Below, in pieces: positions 46,909-59,218 of a stretch of 64,000 nucleotides of DNA. The notes beneath the pieces were generated by a model. The model saw only the letters and a list, made by a program, of their open reading frames with translations, did not search any database and was not told the DNA's origin. The position numbers were made by a program, and so were the translations under genes. The stretch spans positions 7,181,501 to 7,245,500 of the forward strand of contig JAXRKN010000045.1 of NCBI GenBank assembly GCA_038502055.1, read 5' to 3'. The stretch is from Tanytarsus gracilentus. Its lineage: Eukaryota > Arthropoda > Insecta > Diptera > Chironomidae. Position 1 is the first letter of the stretch. The number at the start of each line of letters is the position of its first letter.

Positions 46909-47059
46909 CAATTTAATATAAAAGACCAAAGTGACAGGTAAATATCAAGATCAGTACAAAATAAATATAATTAAATGGTTGCTATTAATCCGTAGTGCAA
47001 ACAACATTTTTTTATGCGGTATTAAAAATTACAGAAAACAAATTTATTCTTTCCGCAGG

Positions 47060-47105
47060 TGTCTGACCACAGCGGCGATCGCGTTGGTGATTTTGTTTCT
47101 TTAGC
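47060..47105 (+). CDS. Possible terminal exon encoding a hydrophobic C-terminus
   Basis: The acceptor TTCTTTCCGCAG ends near 47059. Entered after one base, the frame reads CLTTAAIALVILFL and stops with TAG. A short Ala, Leu and Ile tail of this kind is what GPI-anchored surface proteins carry at their C-terminus. The segment is distinctly GC-richer than its surroundings. The other frame (VSDHSGDRVGDFVSLAIY then stop) is also open, and no upstream exon was identified, so both the exon and its reading are uncertain. Confidence 0.3.
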
Positions 47106-50100
47106 AATTTATTAGAAATGTCTGAACATCGACAAGATCAGGTTTAAAAAATTTATTAAATATTTTAGATCTAAGAAATGTTGAGGACATTTTGACTAGA
47201 GACAGCTCCCAAAAAAATTGAACCTTGTCACGTGTCACCGCCATATTTCGTCAAAGCTACTTTCAATCGAATTTTAAAATCCGAAAAAACTTCCCTGTAT
47301 ACCTTGAGCGATCGATCAAGTGCATGCGAAGAATTTTTTGTTGCAACCAAAAAAACTCTTTTTTTATCCACTTTTAACGATCTCGATTATAATTGGCGTG
47401 TAACAAGCCATTGAAAACCCGAACGAGAGATCATAATTGTGTTTATGGAAATATTTGCTCGTGCAAGGCACTCATATTATCATGACAAAAGAATTTTTGC
47501 TCGCTTTAAATATTTTTAATTAGGTCTTTTGAGGTATTTGCACAATTCCTCACGTTCGATTCCAATATCATGACATTCATACACCTAATTACATAACATG
47601 TGGAATGTGCAATAAAAATTCACCGAGATATATGTAATTAATTTGATAATCTGCTCCTACGGCAAATTAATAAATAATTTTTTTTGCATTTGATCGCTTT
47701 AATAAGAAAATTATTGCAAAAAATATTCTCAAGGAGGTGATTGATAGAAATTTAGGAGCGGTGATGAATTAACAGGTGGTAATGACTTAAGGGCGTCTTT
47801 AATTTTAATAAGCTTTCAATTACAAAAAAATTTGAATAATTGAAAGAAATTGAATTTTTAAAAAATTAACGACTATTTTTTTAAATTAAATTTTTGAAGA
47901 CAGTTAGAAATTTTTAGCAAATTCAAAACATAAAAATAAAATCGTTCATTAAATTTTAAAATATTTCTTGAAATTCCAAAAACTTTCACACTTAGAACTT
48001 TCAACGATCCATTTCCTCATTTGAATCCCTAAGCTAATCATCATTCACAGCTTTTATGCTCGGCACTTATCTTAATGGAAATTTCATCAAATTTACAAAC
48101 ACATAAATTGTTCAATTGCTCTCCTGTGTCAAGCATAAAAGCTTTCACATACTTCATTTATGGTAATTTTCAATCTAAATTAATTTGCAAGTCATGAACA
48201 TAATTTTCAGTTACAACTCCAGGGATAGAAACTGAATTATTTTTTTTGAATAAATTTAACAAAAAATAAAGTAAGAATTATAAGATTTGTAAATCGAAGA
48301 GATAAAATAAACAAAACTATTAAAAAAAACTCATCATTGTTCATCCCTTGTAAAATTAATAAAAATTTCACAACTCAAAAATTGAAACCCTTGAAAATCG
48401 CTTTCAAGTTCAATCAAGCAATTTAAATATTATTTTTCGTCATCTTGCACTATCTCAATCATAATCAGATAAGTTTGCGCAATTTATTCAGTCTGAACAC
48501 GCTTGATTAATCGCTTCATAAAGTAATTTTTTGCCATCGATAATTTGCCAGCGAGTGACATGAGAACAAATTGAATAATTTTCCACTACATGGAACTTTA
48601 TGGAAATTTTCACTGCCTGTTGTTGTTTTTAATATCATTAACAATAAAAGTGCGGCAGTTGTTGAAGCAATTATTAAAACACTGTAAGTGAGGGAAAGAC
48701 ACTTCAAGGACAAGTGAAATGGAGCAAATTGACATCGCCCAGGGGCATGAATTGATTATTAACCGTCGCGGAGCGTAATTGAGAAAATTTGTCGTTTCTA
48801 TTGGACCCGATGGGCATCAGGGCGTGAAAATTGCGGTTAAATTAGAACTTTTAAAGTGAGAATTTCTTATTGCATTTTTTATTTTATTATTTTATTTTTT
48901 TGAAGGTGTCTACGTGAGTTTAATGAGCCACTCATGAGTCAAAATTATCTTAAAATGTAATTAATAAAAAGTTTGAAAAACAAGTTCGAAGTCTCCCACT
49001 GTGTCGTCTGTGGTTTGATCACCATTTAAATGAATTTCTGCATCGTCTAATGCAAGGCTGACCATCTTAGCAAATTTATTAGAAATTCAAGATTTTTTAA
49101 GCAAAAAATTAATTAAATAAAAAACATGGTAAATTTAAAAAATTGCATTGATTTTCAAAAAAATATCTGATCACTCTTTTTTGTATGCATGCTTTTCTCA
49201 AGTGCTCCACACTAATCCTTGTAAAAGATTTCAACATGAGAAATTTTTTGCCTTATTTATGTTGCACTCGAAAAAATTCGCTATAAAAATTAATTTCAGA
49301 AAAATCATGTTTAAAAGCGCATAGAAAAAGGTGTTGAGAAATTTCTTTTTTAGCTTTTGCTGATTTGAATTATGGAATTATTATTATGATAATTAATGAA
49401 TGACATTAAAGGAGACATGTTGGTGTAAGATTTTCTGCTGAGCCGTTTATGAGAGAATTAATAATAAAAAATTATAAATTGCTGAATTAAAATTATGATT
49501 TTTAGGTTATAAAAAAATATCCCGGTCATCTTATTTTAAATCTAACTTTGAACTACTTTCTCTAAAAATTTCAAAAATTTGCATCGAGAATGTAACATCA
49601 AAAAATTCTTTAGCTGAAATAAAAATAAAAACACACTTGAATAAATTTTCATCGAATTACAAATTTCTGCTTTTATAATCCGACTACAATGTTGCGCGAA
49701 TTGCAATAAAACTTGTAAAGTTCAGAAGATATTTGATATTTTGCCATCCCAGTGGGTATTAAGACTTAATTTAAAAAATTTGTCAAATTAAAAAAATTAA
49801 TTTCAAAATTTTAAACCATTAATATTGAAAACCCCATTATTCATTTAAAAGTTTTTTGTTATTTAAAAAATTTTGAAAATCCCGGAAAAAATTTTAAAAA
49901 AACCGTTAAAAATTTAAGAGATTTTTAGTAGAAAAAGAATTGTTGATTTTTAAAAATTTACTTTTTTTAAATTATAATTAAAAAATCCGTCAAAATTTTT
50001 GAACAACCGCAAAATTAAAAAATTATTAAAAACTTTTCAAGCTTTCACAACTCAATAACTCACTTAATTGAAGCTCAAGCTCAAGTGAGCACAATCGTGT

Positions 50101-53100
50101 GTATGTGTAAGAATGGATTAAAAATTAAAATTGCATGCAACAACTTGAATTTTTTTCATATGAGCAAATTATTAATTAAAAATTCTGAAGATTGATTTTG
50201 ACACGTGTCACATGAGATAATGATGTACAAACAAATTTAATAATCACTTCCCCGACTGACATTATAACGTCAATCAAGTACAATTTGCATTCATTACCTC
50301 GACATTGTTCACTTCGCGATCATTTACCTCCGCATTGACACTGCTCATGTTAGTAATTTGTTTCCATGCGATAATTAGGCTAACATAAAAAGAACGAAGG
50401 AAGGAAAATATTTCTGGGTGTGAAAGCTCACATCTGAATCATGAGAGGACAAAGCAAAACCATAGAGGAAAATTCTTTTATGAAATTGATTTTTATGGAC
50501 GTCATTATGAAGTGATTTAATAGCCATTAGCTTGTGTAAATAACTCAAAGCTCTCAGACATCAAGTTGAACAGCATCGAGAAATTTAATGTTGACAATTG
50601 TCTGGACAAACTCAAAAATTAAACTTCCTGGAATTACTTTCTAGCAAAAAATTAATTTTATTTAATTTCAACCTGCTGAAATATTAAAAACTTTTCTCCC
50701 CTCAATATGGTAATTTTTTGTTGCACGTTGCTAAGTGAATTTATTCAGCATTTTAACTTCTGAATTCTTTGCAGCATAAAATAAAATGCAACAACTGGTT
50801 TAAAATTTGCAAGCATAAAGAAAGAAGAAAAATTTCTTGAATAATTGGAATTTTTTACTTCTTGGCGTTGCTTGAAAATCAGCTGTTGTACGTAGTTTTA
50901 TACTGTAGCATGAAGTTTTGAGTTTATGAGTGAAGTTTAATAGGTTTTGATGGATAAAAATTTTGAGATGAGAAAAATAATTAAATTAATTCTATTTAAT
51001 TAGATTTTTATGATGGATTTTAGTCAAGAATTTTTTCATAAATCTCTCGAATTAATAAAAAAATGATTTAATTTTTTTGCTATAAAAATAAGCTGAAAAA
51101 ATAAATTTTATTTCTCACTCGAACAAATTATTTTGCAAATTATTATTTCTCAAATTTCAATTTAAACTCGCAAACAAACTTAATGCAAAAATTCAATCTC
51201 ATGAGAACATGAATCCAATCAACATGTGCATATACTTATTTATACACATTCATGATCAAAATCATGCAAGCAAAGTGCATTCAACTGACCGATACGTAGA
51301 TACATTGCCTCACCATGCAAGCCACCTTCTGAATGAAAAAAAGAGTTTTTCTGTTTCTATCTTAATTACATTATTAAGAAATGAATTGGCAATTTGGGTG
51401 TAGCTGCTAAAACTGTTTTAAAATACCTTTTGTATATTTTTCGTTCCTATATGAAATCTAAACTTTTATAGTACCGGAGTTAAATGGAAAAGAAATAATT
51501 TATAGGCGGTATGTTTTATCGACACTTGATCTGTGATTTGCGCATTTTTACATTAAAATAAATCAAACAATTTTATAACTGAAAGTTACAGCTGGAAAAA
51601 ATTTAAATTTATTAAGATTCAAATGTGCAGTTTCAAAATTAAAGTTTTAATTTGTCGCTTTTACAGGGGTGGCTACTAAGTAATTTTAAAGTAATTTAAA
51701 AAATCAATTAATTTTATTAATTTGAAAAATTAAGTTTCCAGTGTTAAGACTCAATTAATTTCTGCAGTGTCCCACCCTTGAATTAATTTTTATAAATTGC
51801 CATAAAATGCGAAATTAAACAGAATTAAAACCACCAAAAATCAGCAAATTTTCTCCGCATTAATCCGATTTGATTAACACCCAATGTGTCACACTTAAAA
51901 TCCATTACAAATCCAATAAAAAAATAAATTCACGAATTTTCCTCAAAACCGTTCGCTCGTTGTTCAATGAGTGAAAGATTAACAAAAAAAAATTCAAAAA
52001 TGCCGAAAATAATTGTTATTGAAATAGCTATTGACAGTCTAATTAATGTACACACACTCTGATTTGCACACTTAAATTGAATTATTTTCAAAATTCGTCC
52101 ACACATGAGTGCAATTGAGAAAATTATTCTATTACAATTAATGTGTTTAACGATGAGCTTTCGATATTAATTCAAGCGAAAGATGAAGATGTCAAAATTT
52201 TTCTTCAATGGTTTGGAAATGCGATCGAGTGTTTGAGATATTTAAAATTGAGGCTCACTTAGTGGTTAGAAATTGATGAAAAAACTGAAGGTTGAATGTG
52301 AGAAAATTTGTACATAAATTACCGTTAAATTTTTAGATTTTTTTATACTTTTTTATTTCAAAACTTTTAGCATGTGTCAAAGCGCAATAAATTTAATAAT
52401 GCCTAAAACTATTGCCATAAATTAATCTCAAATTTAACCTTTTCCTCTCTTTCACCCTCAAAATTTATTCTAAATTTATAATTGTCACATTTATCATCAT
52501 TTTGATATTGAATTAAATAATTAAATATTCGATTTTATTGCCTGCCAGTAGCCGAAGTATGAATTTTTTAGAATATGGGTGTAAATTTTTCAACAACAGC
52601 GGCAGTACCAAGAAATAAGCATAACCATGTGTAATAAATAATTTAAATGAATTGCACAATATCAGAAAAAAGTGCACACATTCCTATGGTGCATTGACCA
52701 CAAATGGGATATAATTTAAATTTTATCCAACTTCTCTATAAGAGGTGCAAATTGCATGACCATAAAAGAATGACTCGTTATCTAAATTCCACGCCATTGT
52801 TGCTTAATTGAGAATTTTACGATCCTTGTCATATTTTTGTGGCATACAAAATGTTTCAGATTTTATCTTGACAGTATTTTGACATCACAATTGAATTCAT
52901 ATCTTGCGGGTTAATTGTTCATGGCAGCGGGTCCAAAGCTTAATTTGGCAGTTTTTTCAATTGAGATAATTTAAACATAAAAATATTTTTGCAAACCTTT
53001 GGGTGGTTGAAATATTCAACCCTGCAACAAAAAATTTCAATTCCACCTGCAGAACCAAAAGGTTATTACAAAAAATTTAAATAAAAAAAATCTTTTACCT

Positions 53101-53447
53101 TTCACATTTAAAAATTTCCATTTAGTTCTCTTCCTTCTTCTTGCCACCTCCCACGCTCGCTGCTCTCACAAATTGCACATGAAATCGTCCATCATAGTCT
53201 GTTGAGCACACATTGCTGTTAATTTAAAAGTGAATGGAATGAACGGAAGGCAAAAATGAGCTTTAAAGGAGAATCTTCATTTTCTCTCGTGAGTTATTAA
53301 CTATTCGTTCATAGTAGGGTTGAACTTTATGTATGGAATTGTGCAAAATGTAAATATAGGAACATAAAAGAAATCATTAGAATTTTATGCAAAAATGTTT
53401 GTGGCGATTTTGAGATTTTTCTACGAATTTTAGACTTTTCAAAACCT

Positions 53448-53579
53448 GTGCCAACAGGGAAGACTAAAAAATTTATAAAAATTTACAAATCTTCTCAAAA
53501 AAATATTCAAAACTTTAAAATTTTTTTTTACATTTTTCGGCTCATTACAGATTTTTGGAAAATTTTTCCCTGGTGGCAC
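53448..53579. mobile_element. Small inverted-repeat element (132 bp)
   Basis: Ends GTGCCAACAGGGAA and, in reverse complement, GTGCCACCAGGGAA, differing at one base in 14. The interior is AT-rich. No target duplication seen. Probably a miniature inverted-repeat element. Confidence 0.4.
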
Positions 53580-54289
53580 ATTGGAATTTTTTTTAATTTT
53601 TTCATTTTTCTCTAAATGATTTAAATATTTAAATTTGTTAAAAAACTAATCCAATTAATTTCTAATTAATAAAATATTAAAAATTCAAATGAATTCTTCA
53701 GTTAAAATTTAAATTGATTGAAAGTGACAGTGAGTGAGTTGCGAAAGGTTCTAGAACCACAAGTGGAGGGAGCGAATGAATGAATTCCGGCATTGCAATA
53801 TCATATATGCATAATTAGTCAAATTGAGATATGAGCGGAATTAATTGCGGTGCTTAATGTCGACACTTATCTAAAGCAAGATTTTCAAGCGCACATTGCA
53901 CATTTTATCTCGCTAGATATCTCGCATCGACGTGGGTTGCATTTGTAAAGCGACTGCTGTACATTTTGCAGCTCTCGAAAATCTATAAGATAAACTTCGA
54001 GTGCATGAAGAAGGAATTGAAAAAGTTTTCGCAAGCTCATCGCCTTGTCGCATTGATAAAACTCGCTTTCGAAAATCTTTTTTCGCTTCTTCCGCAATAT
54101 CCCAAAACTTCTTTCATATAAAAAAAGATTTTTATACCCTTCAAGAATTTCGCAAACGTTTCGAGAGAGCTTGAGAAAAAAGTTTCTTTCTTATAATCTT
54201 GCAACACCACTCCGAGAGTTGACAAGTTTAGAGTAAGCTGCAGCGCAGTGGCATGACAAAATGTGCAGAAAACGGAGCACAGGCGATGC

Positions 54290-54292
<3 letters not shown>

Positions 54293-54345
<53 letters not shown>
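54293..54345. repeat. (GA)n microsatellite
   Basis: Fifty-three bases of perfect GA dinucleotide repeat. Confidence 0.95.
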
Positions 54346-54348
<3 letters not shown>

Positions 54349-55517
54349 CGGATACAGAAAAACCTGAACATGTGGGTGCTATTGGGAAGTGAAAGCTCTT
54401 TTATCAAAGACTTTAATTAACTGCATTTTTTGCGGTAGAAAAAGTGTCGCAAAATATTTAGTCAACGGTCGACAACGTGCTTCTAGGACATTTTTGAATC
54501 TTTAATTGACTTTTTTAATCCTGAAGAAAAATTTGAATATATTTTTATTTGTATTAAAAAATTTGATACTTCAAAAAAAATATTCTTGCAACCCTTGCAG
54601 CACATAAAAAAATTTTAAAGCTACATTTTTATCGTGAAAATTTTCAGGCTCGCCGGTTTTTGTGGGAAAACGACGTGTTTTATTCAGCAATTTTTATTTA
54701 CAGCACATATACTATTATTGTTGCCACTGGCACATTTAATATTGTGCGACATGTGTATTTATATATTTCGCGATGCTATACCTCATAAATCATTATGTGC
54801 CGATGTCGTCAATATTGAGAGAGACAATGTGCAATAGTTTTGTATGCTAAACATGAATGAAATTACAATTTTTCATTTCACTCTCGCCATTTCGAATCTA
54901 ATAAAGAATATTTACATTTATAGTCAAGTCAATGTGAAAATGAAAATGGATTGAATGCAATCGAGAAATGGCAAAGAGTCGGAGAAATTTTTTTATTGAA
55001 ATGAATTGAGTTAAAGGTATTATAAAGTTACAATATTAGTGCTAATATTGATATTGAAATGTCATTTAGTGCTGATTGATGATGACGAAATGAACTATTT
55101 GCAATTTCAATTTCCTCTCGTCGTATCTTAAGACATTTCAGAAGGAGAAATTTGTTACCGCCAATTGCAGTCGTTGTGATGAATTATTGTGTCACAAGGT
55201 TGTGATTGCTTAACGACAAATCAGACTTGAAGTTGATTGAAAGTCAAATGAGGTAATTAGAATGAATTATTGAAAATTCTTGAAACTTTTTAAAAATGAC
55301 TTTAAAAGCTTTGAAAAGAATTTTATGCAATTAAAAAATTATAAAATTTCTGAATGTTAAAAATTTAATTTTTTTCGAACGTATTTTTTTATTTTTAAAT
55401 TTTTTAAATTTTTTTTGTTTTTGTATAATATTTATTTATTTTAAAAAAAATAATTCATATAATTAAATTATAATTTTTTTATGTGAACGATATGTAATTA
55501 GATTTATTTCCTTTCAA
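54346..55517. other. AT-rich intergenic stretch
   Basis: No supported gene. A 67-codon plus-strand frame at 54634-54837 contains a hydrophobic stretch but no splice or start context that I trust. Confidence 0.4.
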
Positions 55518-55890
55518 TCACTCATCATCCGTGAAATTGCTAAATAGGTGCTCCTTTAATCTATTTTTAAAAGATGTTAAATTATGGAATTTCTTAACGT
55601 TTTCCGGTAGATCATTAAAAGCCCTTGTGGCTCTAAAGTAAAAGTCATTCTCAGCTATACTACGCAACACTGAGAATTCTATGTAGTTGTTTCTGTTTCT
55701 CGTGAAATGACTGAGATTTTACTCGCTTAAAGCTTTCGTGTCTCGCTCTTTTCAATCTTTTTTCCTGTTCACTACAAAAAACACTTGACCCAAGTGCTAA
55801 TAAAAAAATATCACAATTAAACAACTCAATAAGTCGCAATTTCCATAAGAACTTCCTTGAAACCTGACCTAATAAGTAACCACACATCAC
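55518..55890 (-). pseudogene. 3' end of a decayed non-LTR retrotransposon (reverse transcriptase C-terminus)
   Basis: On the minus strand the frame ending at TGA 55518-55520 reads RNRNNYIEFSVLRSIAENDF, then YFRATRAFNDLPENVKKF, then LTSFKNRLKEHLF. This matches the usual C-terminal pattern of jockey/CR1-like LINE ORF2 proteins (an R-N segment, F..RA...(W/F)N.LP..V, then a helix SFK.RLK.HL). Further upstream (to 55890) a related frame continues but is shifted, and the catalytic core is absent. It is a 5'-truncated, decayed insertion. Confidence 0.6.
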
Positions 55891-57173
55891 GTGTCACATC
55901 CAACCTCTAATGATTTCTTCAACAATTCCATTAGTAAAAAATTTCATGCAACAAATTCCGACTCAATATAATTTTTTTGTGTCTACTCCAGCTCCGTCTC
56001 GTTACGCTGTCAATCGATTAATAAATTATGCTAAAGTAAAAAAAACGCGCCTGTTTGACGAAGCAGCGAGGAATGTAAAAAAAGAGATGAAATAATAAAT
56101 CCAAAAATAAAATAAAACAAAATAAATCTGAAAGGTAATAACACAAGGTCATGGATAAGGAAAAATAATCAAGTGGCAAGACATCGATGGTAATTTAAAT
56201 ACGTTGTTAGTAATGTTGATCGGAGATATGTGCACGATAGTGTAAAATATGTACATGTAAAGCTAATATGCGTGCTCAAGTCAAGTAAAATTGTTTCATT
56301 ACACAGCGAAGCTGTTCAATTGCGGTGGGCTTAAAGATGTGGATTAAGACTTGTTCGAATCGGTGGGTGGCTCATTGATGATGATGTTGCGCAATTTTTA
56401 TAAGAATTTTTGATTATGTTTCAAATAAAAAATGACCTTGAAAAAATTATTTGCATTTTTTTGTTTGAGTTTTGAATTTTAATTTTTTTCCGGATTTAAT
56501 TTTCAGATTTTTTTTTTCATTATGTTTTGTAGAAAATTTTTACCATGATTGAAAAAATTAATTTTGTTAAAAATATTTGTATTAAATTATTCACTGCATT
56601 AAATTCAAACGTTTTTTATAACAACATTTTTCATCTTACCCTCGCTGCAGGTGACAAATAAATTTTATTTTCAGCCAATTTAAATTTATTGAGTGAACAA
56701 TCTGGATGACAGTTAAAATGGACATTAAATATGCTTTTAAATATATCACACGTGTATGTTCGAGCTTTTCCACAAATCAATTGATGATGACCGTAAAATA
56801 TTCCGCAATCGTGAGCTCTCAAAAAAATTTCGCAGTTATTGAAAAAGTGCCGAAATATTCGATTTTATTACACTTTTTTCAGCTTCTCTTGCTCGGTATT
56901 TTTCACCCATGAACGTGCAGAAAAAATACTTTTTTAACTAATTAAATTGAGCTGCAACTCGGAGCTATATTCTCGCCCCCTACTCGACTACGTTCGTGTT
57001 TGTGTTATAGGAAATCTATCGTACCTGTGTGTGCAATTTTGCTGCTGCCGCCACCGCCATACAACAACAAACAAACACATGCATATCCAAAACTCCAATT
57101 CTTGTTCGCTCTCTCTATGATTGTTGCTTAATTAATATTTTTTCTTTTTTTGTTTTGCAGCCGTATATAAGCC
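55891..57173. other. Upstream region of the cuticular protein gene
   Basis: No firm gene. A 61-codon plus-strand frame at 55910-56095 (with PSRYAVNRLINYAKVKKT and a Lys-rich end) abuts the retrotransposon remnant and is not recognised. The last few hundred bases are less AT-rich and likely hold enhancers for the cuticle gene. Confidence 0.4.
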
Positions 57174-57210
57174 AGTGGATTGGCATAGTGGAATCACAGT
57201 CGCTCAACAG
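57174..57210 (+). promoter_or_regulatory. TATA box and initiator of the cuticular protein gene
   Basis: TATATAAG at 57174-57181 with TCACAGTC at about 57204-57211, giving a start near 57206, 32 bases after the TATA start. Spacing is canonical. The ATG of exon 1 follows about 90 bases later. Confidence 0.7.
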
Positions 57211-57294
57211 TCCTAGCATTCACTAGGAGGTTTCTGCAGCAAATTTTTCTATTCTATTTTCCTTTTCTCCTTTTATTTAAACCAAAAACTAAAA

Positions 57295-59218
57295 ATGAAA
57301 GCTTTTGTAAGTATTTCAAAAAAGTGAAGAAAAAATTCAAAAAATATTTTGAAAATAAAAATGATAAAAGTGATAAGAACTCTCATAATGGATAAAACTC
57401 AAAAATAGTGAAAAAACTACAAAGTGTGCTAAAACTACAATAATTTAAATTTCATAATTAGTGGATAATTAAACGCACGATTTGGCCTTTGCAATTACTT
57501 TTAATGCATCAATTAAAAAATAAAATTTTAAATTTGCTATATGAAGGCGCAGAAGTTGAAAATTGCGATACCAGAAGTGCGAGAAAATTATATCAAAAAG
57601 TTTTATAGGCAAACAGTTTCAAGTTTAAAAGCAAGCACAGGAATTTCGAAAATAAAACAGTTACAAAAAATAGTTAAAAATTTAGAACAAAATATTTAAA
57701 ATTCTACAAAAAGTTTTAGAACTAAATCAATACAAAAGTTTCCAAAAATTAAAAAAATCTCAACAAACAAAGAGTTACCATCGCTCTGATAATCTGACTG
57801 CACATAGCATACATTAAATGAAGCGTGGCTATTGAAATTGTTTCACTTAAAAAGCCACAAGTAAAAAGAGAGAAATAAAGTTATGAAATAAGAGAGCAGA
57901 AAATTGTGCAACGCTTCAAGTAGCAAAAAAAATTGTGAATTTGAATCTCATTCAATGTCTTCTCTCACTCTTCATTAGGTGATTGCCTCACTTCTCGTAG
58001 CCTCGTGCTCAGCAAGCTTATATGGAGCTGTCTCCTCACAATATCAAGCTCATGATGGTTTGGGCGGATACTCGTAAGTGCATAAACATATCAAAAAAAC
58101 GTGTAGGCATCAAAAATATTCATGAATAATTTTATCTCGTAAACAGATACGGATATTCAGATCCACTTAGCACAAAACACGAATCAAAATCACATGACGG
58201 ATCTCTCCACGGTGGATATTCATATGTTGATGCTAACGGACATGTTCAATCAGTGAAATACATTGCTGACTCACACCACGGATTCCAAGTCGTTGCCGCC
58301 ACCAACTTGCCAAAGGGACCAGCTCCAGTTGTTCACGCCATCGCACCAGTCGCCGTTCAACATTGGGATGTTCCAGCTTACGCTCCATGGGCTCATCATG
58401 GCGCTCCATTGCCCGTTCAAAAGACCCCAGAAGTTCTTGCCGCTGAACACAAACACTTCGAAGCCGTCGCTGAGGCCAAGGCTCGTGCCAACTATCAACA
58501 TTGGGATGTTCCAGCTTACGCTCCATGGGCTCATCATGGTGCTGCTCCATTGCCCGTTCAAAAGACCCCAGAAGTTCTCGCCGCTGAACACAAACATTTC
58601 GAAGCTGTCGCTGAAGCAAAGGCTCGTCTCCACCATCACCACAAACGCTCAGTCGGACCAGTTGACACACCTGAGGTTCAACATGAAAAGCAAATCCACT
58701 TTGCCGCTCACCAACGTGCCCTCCAAGGCTTGCCAGCCAACCCAATCCTCTATCACCCACAATTGGCTGCCCCAGCTCACTACAACCCAGCTCCAGTTCA
58801 CTACAACAAATATCACTATGAGCAAGCACCAGCACCAGTCAATGGAGTTCCACAAGACACTGCCGAAGTTGCTCACGCCAAGGCCAACCATCTTGCCCTC
58901 GTCGCTCACGCTAAGGCTCAAGCTGCACCAGCTCACTATGCTCCAGCCCACTATGCACCAGCCGCTCCATCACACTACGCTCCAGAAGCTAAATACGGCG
59001 CATGGCAAGGACCTATCCACATTCCAGTCATCCACAACGGTGTCCCAGAAGAGACCGCAGAAGTAAAAGCTGCCAAGGCTAAGCACTTCTCACTCGTCCA
59101 TGAAGCTCAAGCTGGACAAAGCCACTACTACGCACCAGCTGCTCAGTATGACAACGGACATGAAGATGATGGATCATACAACGCTCAACGTTATGAGAAC
59201 GAAGCTTACTGGCACTAA
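57295..59218 (+). CDS. RR-type cuticular protein with 18-residue motifs
   Basis: Three exons, 57295-57306, 57979-58073 and 58147-59218 (392 aa). The first exon encodes only MKAF, a structure typical of insect cuticle genes. A signal peptide (MKAFVIASLLVASCSAS) is followed by a chitin-binding Rebers-Riddiford domain at about 44-91, with GGYSYVDANGHVQSVKYIAD and GFQVVAATNLP. Downstream come His, Ala, Pro and Tyr-rich repeats (HYAPA) and five copies of the 18-residue-type motif (TPEVLAAEHKHFEAVAEAKA, DTPEVQHEKQIHFAAHQRAL, DTAEVAHAKANHLALVAHAK, ETAEVKAAKAKHFSLVHEAQ). It is a secreted structural protein of the exoskeleton. Codon use is strikingly C-ending and GC-richer than neighbours, as in highly expressed genes. 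AATAAA at 59720. Confidence 0.93.
58358..58627 (+). repeat. 138-bp tandem duplication inside the cuticular protein gene
   Basis: Two copies starting at 58358 and 58496. Each begins CAACATTGGGATGTTCCAGC and runs through the HWDVPAYAPWAHHG and TPEVLAAEHKHFEAV segments. They differ at only a few, mostly silent, positions, plus one extra Ala codon in the second copy. The unit is 46 codons, so the frame is kept. Confidence 0.85.

Larger units (their letters stand above)
46914..54290. other. Long AT-rich stretch without a firm gene
   Basis: A possible orphan terminal exon at 47060-47105 and a small inverted-repeat element at 53448-53579 are listed separately. A GC-richer patch at about 48730-48840 has no open frame of note and could be a regulatory element. 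The rest shows only short chance frames. Confidence 0.45.

Noticed and set aside
51665..51783. Possible miniature element with GGGGTGGCTACT and GTGTCCCACCC ends
   Set aside because: The terminal match is too short and broken, and no target duplication was found.
52995..53025. GGTTGAA-ATA-TTCAACC hairpin
   Set aside because: Seven-base stem is too short to be notable in AT-rich DNA; no coding or terminator context.
58233..58951. Long minus-strand frames of 100-200 codons inside the cuticular protein gene
   Set aside because: They are shadows of GC-rich, repeat-biased codons on the plus strand; the plus-strand protein has a signal peptide, RR domain and splice structure.
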